Positions 26,386 to 37,400 of a DNA stretch of 64,000 bases are shown piece by piece (position 1 is the first letter of the stretch; every line of letters begins with the position of its first letter). The notes beneath the pieces are model-generated. The model worked only from the letters and a program-made list of their open reading frames with translations, did no database searches and had not been told where the DNA came from. Source of the stretch: Haliotis asinina (Eukaryota; Mollusca; Gastropoda; Lepetellida; Haliotidae); NCBI RefSeq assembly GCF_037392515.1, contig NC_090291.1:33546501-33610500 (forward strand), in the 5' to 3' direction. The position numbers and the translations under genes are program-made.

Positions 26386-26520
26386 ATGGGCAGTCATGGT
26401 CTCCCTGCTACAACAAGTCACTGCGGTAGATCTAAGGTCAGTGCATCTGTTTATTCCACAAAAAGTCCAGGTTCAATTCCCAAATGGGGACAATGTCTGA
26501 AGTCAATTCTCGATGTGCTT
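26386..26520 (+). repeat. Degenerate tRNA-derived SINE fragment
   Basis: The plus strand shows a B-box-like AGGTTCAATTCCCAAATGGG followed by GACAATGTCTGAAG, matching the order of the tRNA-derived SINE (GGTTCGATTCC then ACAATGTGTGAAG). The A-box half is hard to recognise. Confidence 0.5.
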
Positions 26521-26956
26521 TTTAGAAACAAGTTGTATAGGGAGAGTTCCAAAAGTGTAAGGCTAAATAAAAAAAGTGAAATGTTTCTTGGGCATCAGTA
26601 CGTCATTTTTATTTGTGCGCATAACAATTTTGATTGCCATTTAAAAAAATATTTTTGACGCGTCCCAATCATCCATTGTCTACTATAAGAATGAGTGTCT
26701 GTATGAACGAGTGTGACTGAACCTATAACTCATTAGCACATGCTAAACATTCCAAGCTGTATTTCTGAGAGAATAAAAATATAATAAAAATAAAATAAAA
26801 TAAAAATGTGTACCCGCTCCGCATTTTTTTCTGAGAAAAATTAAAAAAGAAAGTCCTACTGCCCTCATCAATTTTGAAAAACATGTGCCCAAGAAAGATT
26901 TAATTTTGTTTATGCTGCCTAACATAAGCATCGCATACACGTACCACTAATAAACC

Positions 26957-27040
26957 ATCTGTCAACCAAGTCAGCAAGCCTGACCACCCAATCCCGTCAG
27001 TCACCCCTTTCGACTAGCACGGGTCACTGATAGCCAATAT
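26957..27040 (-). repeat. Fragment of GCGGCGTAAAAC-tailed repeat
   Basis: Contains GTCAACCAAGTCAGCAAGCC and TGACCACCCAATCCCGTCAG, matching the central part of the main interspersed repeat on the minus strand. Confidence 0.75.
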
Positions 27041-27364
27041 TCTCACCACGACATGACAAGACAATGACATGAACTAGGTTGAGTTTGAAGAATGGTTCCA
27101 GGGAATCATTTCATATCTTGATGCTTGCTAAGGTACATTTGTGTATGCCTAAAAGTAACTTGCAGTATCCATGACAACAATGGTGATTTCAATTGAGAAC
27201 ATAAGGGAAAAAACGTTTCCATGTGGTCATTAATTTGAAAATAATGTTACAAAATGATGCCCCAAAAGATTTGCTAATTATTAAAGCTACAAGAAATTTT
27301 GTAAGCACTATAAGCACTTAAAGCACAGCATGCAGTAAGTCCAAACTAAATTGAAGCAGTTATG

Positions 27365-27420
27365 TACACACAAGCACAAGCACAAGCACAAGCACAAGCA
27401 CAAGCACAAGCACAAGCACT
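27365..27420 (+). repeat. (ACAAGC)n microsatellite
   Basis: About nine perfect hexamer units. The frame through it reads as alternating Q and A and is not a gene. Confidence 0.95.
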
Positions 27421-27479
27421 GAATAAGAGCTCCAACACAGAGGCATTGCAGATAAACAGTTGTGAGTTTTATACAGCTT

Positions 27480-27596
27480 GTAGCAATGTTCCAGCAATAT
27501 CACGGCAGGGGACCTCAGAAACAGGCTTTGTATCCACGTGGGGAATCGAGCTTGGGTCTTCAGCTTTAACCACTAGGCTACCACACCGCCCCTTGT
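27480..27596 (-). repeat. tRNA-derived SINE copy
   Basis: On the minus strand: TAGCCTAGTGGTTAAAGC (A-box region), a B-box-like segment near CTCGATTCCCC, then a CCTGCCGTGATATTGCTGGA tail. It is one of the better preserved copies. Confidence 0.8.
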
Positions 27597-27671
27597 CATA
27601 TCTAGACATGTCAGCTTGAGAAAGGCATGAAGTGATACAGGTCTCAAAGTTTACCACTTTGGTTGGAATTG

Positions 27672-27882
27672 ATCTACACTAAGCCATGCCTGTCATAAGA
27701 AGCGACTTACAGGATCAGGTGGTCAGGCTCTCTGACTTGGTTGACATATGTCATTGTATTCCAACTGTGCAGATTGATGCTCATACTGTTGATTACTGGA
27801 CTGTCTGGTCCCGATTTGATTATTTACAAACCGCCGCAATATACTGCTGTGTGCAGTGAGAAGCTAAACTCAATCACTTACA
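27672..27882 (+). repeat. GCGGCGTAAAAC-tailed repeat, 5'-truncated
   Basis: Matches from the CGACTTACAGGATCAGGTGG segment to a degenerate tail (GTGCAGTGAGAAGCTAAACT). The head is missing. Confidence 0.8.
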
Positions 27883-27934
27883 ACTTTGATTTTCTTAAGG
27901 CACACAACCATGCACAACCAATTGTTGAGGAATG

Positions 27935-28345
27935 CTTGGCTAACCTTGCCCACCACCAGCATAAAAGCAAGCACTACAAGCTCTCAAGTACACAGTACAA
28001 GTACTAAAGCAAGCACTACAAGCTCTCAAGTACACAGTACAAGTACTAAAGCAAGCACTACAAGCTCTCAAGTACACAATACAAGTACACAAGTATACAC
28101 TATGAGCTCTCAAGTACACAGTACAAGTACTCAAGTACACAGTACAAGTACTAAAGCAAGCACTACAAGCTCTCAAGTTTACAGTGCAACTACTGAAGTA
28201 GACACAAGGTCTTAAGTACATAGTACAAGTACTGGAGTACACACAACCTCTGAAGTACACAGTACAAATACACAAGTATACACTACGAGCTCTCAAGTAC
28301 ACAGTACAAGTACTAAAGCAAGCACTACAAGCTCTCAAGTATACA
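27935..28345 (+). repeat. 42 bp minisatellite beside the ZFP64 3' end
   Basis: Tandem units read approximately AAAGCAAGCACTACAAGC, TCTCAAGTACACAGTACAAG, TACT. Three near-perfect units at the start are followed by rearranged and shortened units. Because 42 is a multiple of three, stop-free frames persist on both strands: S/T/K/A-rich on plus, C/S/T/V/Y-rich on minus. It abuts the last recognised ZFP64 exon. Confidence 0.9.
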
Positions 28346-28347
28346 AT

Positions 28348-28484
28348 TCAAGTACTGAAGTACTCTATGTACTGACCTCCATGGGATGACGTTGCTCCTT
28401 GTGCATCAACGGCAACAACAACTTCCTGGGATGTCACAGACGTGCTGTCTGGTTGATAGCCAGTGTTTTGGCCTGCTATTGAAT
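28348..28484 (-). CDS. ZFP64: ZFP64 exon g (probable last coding exon)
   Basis: Acceptor CATTACAG. The exon continues exon f in phase 1 as [20 protein letters not shown] and [17 protein letters not shown] possible donor (GGAG|GTCAGT) lies at 28,376/28,375. Without it the frame adds GQYIEYFST and stops at 28,348, right at the 42 bp minisatellite. No convincing further exon was found downstream. Confidence 0.6.
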
Positions 28485-31400
28485 CTGTAATGAGATTTAT
28501 AGAAACATGCAGAATGGAGGCACACACTCTGACATCAACCACAATACAACTGCTCCTGATCTATAACCTACATGATCTGTTACAGTTATATACTAAACTC
28601 TGAACATCTACATTCTATTTCCTCACTTTCAATCACTGGAGGTACTTTTCACAATCACAGCCCATATGTCTGTGTATAGGAGCGACATTAAAAAGCAATT
28701 CTACAGTACAGCACTTACAACAGCCACAGTGATATGTCTATGACAAGTTGTGGAAGAAACTTGCTGACAAATTGTAGTGCAGTTTCTCTTACACACAAAA
28801 AACATGTAACAAGTGAAGCATTCATAAAATACTTCCTCAGTGTGGAAGCCAAATTACTGTCTGCTTAAATAATTGTCTGCTTAAAAAATCATTAGTTTTA
28901 CATCTGCTACCTTCATTCTGTATGCATTTGCTTATTATGAATATTTGTTAACATGGAAAGGGAATAAGATCTATTTATAAGAAAGGCCCAAATAACCTGT
29001 CCCACTCTCATTTACATTGTGACCCATCAAAATATGCGTTAGAATTGATCTGCAGTAACTCATCCTTGTTGTAAGAGGTGACTAACAGGATCGGATGGTC
29101 AGACTCACTGACTTGGTCGACACATGTCATCATATTCCAATAGTGAAGATCAGTCCTCGGGCTATTGATCACTAGATTGTCTAGTCCAGACTTCTTTGAG
29201 TGGCATTTAGAAGCTGGTGTGATGAACATTAAGGAGAGTTCTATGAATATAGATATATACAGATCACTTGCCAGAAGACAGTGTTAGCACTACACCAAAA
29301 TGTTGTTTGTGTTACATAAAGAAGTTGTATATTCATAGAACTCTCCTTGTAAGCCTTGATTATTCACAGATGGCACCATATAGCTTGGATATTGGTATGT
29401 GTGGTGTAAATCTAAACTCACTCACTGACTCATTTACCTTGCATGCGCATCTGTGAGATGAGCGCCTGACAGACAGACGAGGACAGCGTGATGACATTTG
29501 GCTGTGGTGCAGGCGTCGACACCGCCGGTTCCTGGAACTGTACAACAATCTGTGGACGACTGGGCTGGGACACTTGACCTGGGAGCGACACTTGAGGCAC
29601 TTGTTGGTTGGCATGATGGGGCGAGGAGAAGCCACTCGATGGAAGGATAATTTGTATTTGTGCTGACTGCGTCGCTGATGCTGCTCCATGGTGATGCTGT
29701 TGCTGCTGCTGGGGGTGTTGTTGAGGTTGTAGGTGTTGAGGATGTGCATGTTGTGCTAGTTGGGACTGGTGCATATGTTGTTGCTGCTGCTGCTGTTGTT
29801 GTTGCTGTTGCTGGTGTTGATTCTGCTGCTGTTGAAGTTGAAGGTCACGTGTGACCAGGCTGACCGGGTATGGGTCAGGTGGCTGGACAACCTACAATAC
29901 AGAATAATTAAAAAATGATTTCACATTTTCTTAGGTGCAACACAATGCCAATGTTAAAGGTAAAGGTGTCTGATGCAGGTTACAATAAACCCTCTAACAT
30001 CTGTATAGCTGCCATTAATCTAGCAGTAAGCATATGGTTGAGATTTATAAATAAACGTAACACAAAACCGAAACTGAATCATGAATCATTTATCATCATA
30101 GGGTAAGGTTTGTTGGGTGTATCTGGTACTGAGGACTTTAGATGAAAATTGCTGAAAAAGCATTTATGTTAGTTATTCAGAACCAGTGACATTATTTTAT
30201 GGTGTAACCATAATTTTGGTGATGAAGCCAAAGCTATAGGCCAGGCTGCACTTGCTGCAGGCACTGAGAGAAATACCCCCCAAAACCAAAATCTCACACT
30301 GAAATATGTCCATGAAAGATAATTCAGTGAATGATTGTGAGATAATTCACATGAATGGTTCTGGCATATCCCTAACACTTTGCATGCCATAAAATGCAAA
30401 ATTCTACTAGGTAGGCAATCTGCCATTGGATTTTACACCCTAATTATAATTATTCATATAGTTTGGCAGTTAATGGCCCCATCTGTTTCATGCATAGATT
30501 AAACTAAAGCACAAACTTCTCCTTGTTCAACACATAGGTATAGTAACACAGGACCCGTGAAGGTCCTGGGGTAGAACAGGCCTTCAACAACCCATGCTTA
30601 CCAGGAAAGGCGACTATGCTTGTCGTAAGAGGCGACTAATGGGATCAGGTGGTCAGGCTTGCTGACTTGGTTGACACATGTCATCGGTTCCCAACTATGC
30701 AGATTGATGATCATGCTGTTCATCACTAGATTGTCCAGACTCGATTATTTACAGACCGCCGACATATAGCTGGAATATTGCTGAGTGCAGTGTAAAACTA
30801 AACTCACTCACTCACTCTAGTAGTACAGTGGGTGAGTCAAGTTTTATGCCAGTTTTAGCAGTATTCAAGCATTAAATATTTAATACAGTGGGAGACACTA
30901 GAAATATGTTTCATTTGTATCACACTTGAATCTTTATCCAGTAAATGAATATAACAGTTTCTCATAATGAGTAAGTTAATGATTTAAGTTTGTGCCACTT
31001 TTAGAAATATTCCAGCAATATCACAGCAGGGGGACACCAGAAAGGCACTTCACATACCGCAACCATGTGAGAGATCAAACGTGGATCATCATGAGTAAAT
31101 ACCTCAAAAATCAGGCTGTGTCCCCACCCCCGTTGTTTAGTGAACCAACGGATAAAACATACTTATTTTGATCCTGCTGTATGCTGTATATTTTAGTCAG
31201 TTTCAGTTAACAAACTTTGATTATAAGAAACAAAACGTAGTCAATACTTTGAGTTTGTTACAACCATAGTTTACTGTCTGGAGTGACTTATATTTTATGT
31301 TGCATCAGCATTTTATTCAGCCACATAGCGATGAGACCAAGTCTACACATATACACTGAGTTCTTTATACATATTACATCATGACAGTATTACTTCCAGT

Positions 31401-34400
31401 AAGAAAACATCAGTACAACAAAAATGAAAACATTCAGTTTGTCATACATGTACAGACCAGTTCTTGAAGGGGATTTTAGAAGTTATATGAACATAAATAC
31501 GACAAGTTTTTATGGATGTCCTGGCGAAGGAGCAAGAATTAGCTTTTAAATGTCATATAAGAATAAAAAGAAGTTATTACCCATCATAATGTGTCATATA
31601 TCCAAGTACAGACCAGTCAGACACTTAAGTCACATGCCCATTATTGTATAATTAGGCCAGGCCAATTTATATTTCTTCTTTTATGGAATTTTGACCACAG
31701 AAAACCTAGATCAGGAGGGAAAAAATGTCAAAGTAATGTTCCTTTTAAATACTAAGTATTTCAAGTTTGGCCAAGAAAAAAAAGATGAAAAATGAAAAAA
31801 TATTATTTGGTAAGTATTATATGTCTTGCCTGTAAGTTAATGGCCCCTGCGTCAGGTTGCTGAGCAATGCCCCGAGGAAGCTGATGAGGGTTCATGTGTT
31901 GGACCACCTGGTGATGGTGAGGCAGGGAATGTGGAACTCCATCATTTGACGGGTAAGGCTTGTTGTTCATCAGCTTCAGCCCTGGGTATGGGTTCTGCAG
32001 GACCTGCATGCTCTGAGAGCTTTGTATAAACTGCTGATGGTGCATATTCTGATGTTCTGATGTTGGAGGAAGCTGACCAAGGGATAACGAGTCATCAGGG
32101 AATCCCATATTAGCAGAAGTGTGTGCCCGGGAGGTGGTCACATATTGCTGCTGTTGATGTTGATAGGGTGATGTCGGTCGGACTGGGGAGGGACATCCAT
32201 GGGGAATCTGGGAGAGGGTAGCAGCAGCTTCAGCTATGTCCTGAAGCCCACCCCGGCTACTAGACCTCTTCCTCCTGATATTCATCCTTTGCTGAGCCAT
32301 CTGAGCAGACGTCTGAATCGTGTGGGAGACAACAGGAGACTGGACGACATTGACACTGGAAACGATGCTGCTGGGTGATGCCACCATCACCGCTTCCATC
32401 TCAGTCTCTATTTGGTCCCCTGGTTGAACCATACTGGCGATGGTTGACACAACTGTGTCGGACATCTGGCTGTCACTTGGGCCAGCATTCTGGAGCTGAA
32501 GAACTGCCAAGGCTGTGCTCTCCAGGTTCTGTGCAATCTCCTTACAATGCTGTCTCATGTGACTTCTGAGAGAGTCCTCTCTCACAAAAGCAGCTGTGCA
32601 TATATTACAACTAAACGTTTTCTTACAATTTGGTTTTAGATTGGACCCATATCCTCTCTCCTCTCGAGTTTTAGTTGGACTGGGTGTATTTGTTGCCACA
32701 GCCCTAGCACCCTTCTTCATAACTGTTCTGCCTGGTTTACGATCCCCCAGCAACTTTTCAGGGTGCTTCTTACGGACATGGGTTTTCACGTTACCACTTT
32801 GCTTTGATGAGTAGGAACAGAAGTTACAGTTAAAGGGCCGCTCATCACTGTGGATGCGCATATGAGCCTTGAGGGCACTGTTGTTAGCACAGCAATAATT
32901 ACATGTCGGACACTTTACTGGGTGGGTTGTGTCATGAATCTTCTTGTGTTCCCGGAGTAGTTTCCGTGACGACGTCTGAAAGTCACAATAGTTGCACTTC
33001 ACCTCATTCTCATTGGAATGGTTTATACGGATGTGACTTTTCAGGTTCCCTGAAACATATGTATGTGAATGAGAGAGTGAGTGAGTGAGTGAGTGAGTGA
33101 GTATATTAGTGACCTGCTGATATCTAGAACTGCCAGCTTGAGAAAGCAACAACCAGCACTGGACCTCTAGGCCAGCCATTATTTTGAATGCACGAGGATA
33201 TACACATCAAATATGTCTATACCTTGGATAAAATACTTTGATGGTGAAGTATTCTCACTATACAAGGCATTCAGTATATCAGTGACACCCTTCAAAGGGA
33301 CATTTATAGAATATCAAGGGCAGGTAATTCTTCTTAGCTGAGGTTTTGGAATAAAGCAAAAGGGACATTCCATACACTCTCTGGAACTTCTTAAAGACAG
33401 ACAATTATACAGATAAATAATAAACTAATTTTACTGTACAACAATGGCAGATACCTCCTCACCTTGGTTAGAACCTTAGATTCAATACAGATATTTCCTC
33501 AACAATATATTAACTTTGGCAGCACATCAAGGGGGGTAACTCCTTACCTCTAATGGAACACCTGTAGTCGCACAGCTCACAACCATAGGGTTTCTCGCCT
33601 GTGTGTGTCCGCATGTGGCGCTTCAGGTCAGAGTTAATCTTGAACTTGGCATCACACAGAGAGCACTGGAATGGTGTGTCCCCCGTGTGTGTGCGGAGGT
33701 GGACAATCAGCTGGCTGGAGTTACGGCTGGCATATGGGCAAATCTGGCATCTGGAGACAATAAAGCCACATCGGTGATAGAAGTGAGTGAGCTTACTTAT
33801 ACGCCACTTTCAGCAATATCGTGAGACACCATGTACTTCACACTATGTACGCATGTTGGGAATCGAACCCAGGTCGAACCCATGACAAGTGAACATTTTA
33901 ACCACTCAGCTACTCCACCACCCCTCAGTGTTAGGAATCAACCTGAAAAGTTGACTGAAAATTCATTACATTCAACACAGTGTCCAAGGACACTACCTAT
34001 CTATATCAACAAGTCGATATCCATTAACCTCCAGGCTAGAATTGCTCTTCAGTAACCCATGCTCGTTGCCAGAGGCAACGAATGGGATTGGGATGTTAGA
34101 CCTGGTTGACACATGTTAACATAACAGATGCATAGATCTATGATCATGCTGTTGATCATCGGATTGTAAGGTCCAGACTCAATTATTTACCAACTGTGCC
34201 ATATAGCTGGAATATTGTGGTGTACAACTAAATGCACTCACAAAACAAGTATGACAATCAAGTCAAACACTCAAGATAGTTGACAAGTGCTCACTGCCAG
34301 TTTCTGTCCCGCTATTTCTGACCAAACCTTGGTCAAATTACAGAAATAAAAATACAAAGAGCAACTTTAAATCATAACAAAATGTAATTTAAATAGGTTG

Positions 34401-37400
34401 TAAACTGTATATATTTAAAGGACAACTGACCAACATTTTAGTGTCTTTGTTTATCAAAAGTATTTGAACACATTTAGACAAAATCATGACACATTGTTTT
34501 CTGTACATCACATGTGTATCACACATATTTAATTATCCTTTAACCAGGCAAAACATTAGTAGTAATTAAAACTACCTCAATGGAAAAAGGTAAAATACTG
34601 GTTTAATATCAGCCCCTGAGTCAGATGCATATATGAGGGATTATTACTCATATAAAATTTTAAATGATATGATCATGATTATTTTTTACCCATATTCATA
34701 TTCAGTTTATGTTTCAATATTACAAATTACAACTTATGATATATATCCCTCTCCTCCCCGTTCCCACTCCCAAATATTTGTAAACACAATATCACGGCAG
34801 GGAACACCAAAACCGGTTTTTAAACATTGTACCCATGAGGGGAATTGGACCCAGATCTTCAGCATGACAAGCAAATGCTCTAACTGCTAGGCTACCCTGC
34901 CAACTGTCCTGTCCAGCCTTTTACACATGGAAATATCTTTAAAAATTTGAAACTTAAATCTATAAATTTAAAGCTCACTTAAATGGCCTCTCATCAGTGT
35001 GTATGCGAAGGTGTTTTCTCAGGCTGCTGCTGTCCGCTGCTCCATAGTCGCCTGGGGAGATCAAGAATATGATACATGATACATGTGATACAGATGATAC
35101 ATAATACAGTTAGGGACCGTTCATAATTTATGGCTGGAGGGGAGGGGGGCAGAAACGTGAATGTACAAGCATGTACAATGTGAATGACAAACACACACAC
35201 ACACCCCTAAATGTATGCACAAAGTAACTTTAGTGACCCCCTGACTGTCAGATCAATAAATGTTGTTACTAACTTTTGACAAGTGTTATTCACTGACAAG
35301 AGCTGCCATGAATATCACTGGTCCAAGACCAATAAATTATTGGATCAACCGTAACTGAAGTCAATAACTGTTCATCATATGATGCAAAACTAAGACGGTC
35401 CTGATTTTAAGAGTGATTAAAGATGACATCAATGATCCTTCTTGCCAACCATTGTTTGGAAAGGGATGAGATTTTATTTCGGTATAAAGGCCATTGGCCC
35501 ATGTGCAGTAAATAAATGCAAGGTGATATATGATGTGTTGACAATATGGTTTACAGATATACATTAGAGTAAACATGTATGTCTCGTTTATCTCTGGATA
35601 CAATTTGTTTTATAAAGAGTATGTTGAATAAACAGCGCAATTTTTATAAGCAGATTCTTATCTTTACATGTTAACAACTTATAATATTTGCCTACGGTAG
35701 ATGGACAATTTAGTTCTGGTAAATATTAGAAACACACACGGGGCACACACCATTCCAGTGCTCTCTGTGTGACGCCAAGTTCAAGATTAACTCTGACCTG
35801 AAGCGCCACATGTGGACACACACAGGCGAGAAACCCTATGGTTGTGAGCTGTGCGACTACAGGTGTTATTAGAAAATGTGGTTCATCTTCCAAACTATTA
35901 CTGTTACACATTTTACATATTTTGCTGGTTCCACTGACATCTTTAAATCTTACATTACATAGGATTGGCAATTGTTGAATACGTAATAAGCATAAATAAC
36001 GTCTATGTTCCTTTAGATGTACATTGGAGTGAGTGAGTGAGTTTAGTTTTACGCCGCACTTAGCAATATTCCAGCTATATGGCGACGGTCTGTAAATAAT
36101 CGAGTCTGGACCAGACAATCCAGTGATCAACAACATGAGCATCGATCTGCGCAATTGGGAACCGATGACATGTGTCAACCAAGTCAGCTAGTCTGACCAC
36201 CCGATCCCGTTAGTCGCCTCTTACGACAAGCATAGTCACCTTTTATGGCAAGCATGGGTTGCTGAAGGCCTATTCTACCCCGGGACCTTCACGGGTCTGT
36301 ACATTGGAGATATAGTACTCAACATCCAGTAATGACTTTAATGATTTATAATAAGATAAATGAACTGACTCATTTATTTTGCTGAACATATTTTGCTTTG
36401 CAGAATCTATAAGTCTTTGTTTAAATACAGCTAGAAAGTCATTGCCAGTACCAACTTCTTGGCTTTACCCAAACAAAACCAAAGCCATACATGTTTAACA
36501 ATGTCCTAATATAATCCTACAATTCTACCATTGTTTGGAAAGGGAAGCAACTCTGAATCAGTAACATCACAGAAATAAGGCAATGCCTATCTTATGCTGT
36601 TGTAACTGACATGTGGAATCAGGAGTTACGGTTATGGGTTTACCATTCCACTTTTAGCAGAGTGGGGTCTACAGGTTGCTATGTTAACCACATGTGAGGT
36701 TAACATAATCAGGCCCCCCTAAGTAATTGAAGGAATTACAGCAAATTTGAAGGAATTGCATCTCAAATGTAAACAAACGCAGCCCACTCGCGAAACAATT
36801 GCAGCGATATCGGTAGTTTAGCGGTAATAACAGAAACACATCGGCCCTATCGGAAGCAATGTCGGTAATACTGGAAACACGATCGGCCATCTTCGGAGAT
36901 TTTTCGGTCGCGAGCGGAAACTCACGCAGCAAAACATGGCGTCGTTGGAAGAAGCACCCGTCTCGGTGAGATTTGTTTTTAGTTCCTACTATTACATTTT
37001 CATACTTATCCATCTTTGACCACCCGCGTTGAATGCGTTTAGGTATGAGGTGTTGTCGGGGCAATAGCTTATGTTTTTAGGAAAAGATTGTCACTGCAGA
37101 AGAGTGTCACAAGTCATGCCCCTGTAGTTTGTTTACATCTGAACATCGAAGTCGTGCCGATGATTACGAACGTGCGCCAGATATAACATCATTTTTTGTA
37201 AAATGTGTTTAAATTTGTCAATTGCACTTCGTAGCAAGAAAAATTATGGCTCATAAACTTCTTCATGGCGCACGTTCATGATGTTCGTAATCATCGGCAC
37301 GACTTCGATGTTCAGATGTAAACAATCTCCAGGGGCATGACTTGTGACACTCTTCTGCAGTGACAATCTTTTCCTAAAAACATAAGCTATTGCCCCGACA

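Noticed and set aside
27886..28338. 109- and 132-codon frames on opposite strands rich in S/T and C/S/T
   Set aside because: Both come from the 42 bp tandem repeat whose length is a multiple of three; not independent genes.
29660..29854. Valine/alanine-rich plus-strand frame
   Set aside because: Antisense shadow of the glutamine-rich ZFP64 exon f.
35731..35875. Processed (retroposed) pseudogene of ZFP64
   Set aside because: Only part of one exon is copied, no exon-exon junction or poly(A) is present, and it is inverted within its own gene; an inverted genomic duplication fits better.
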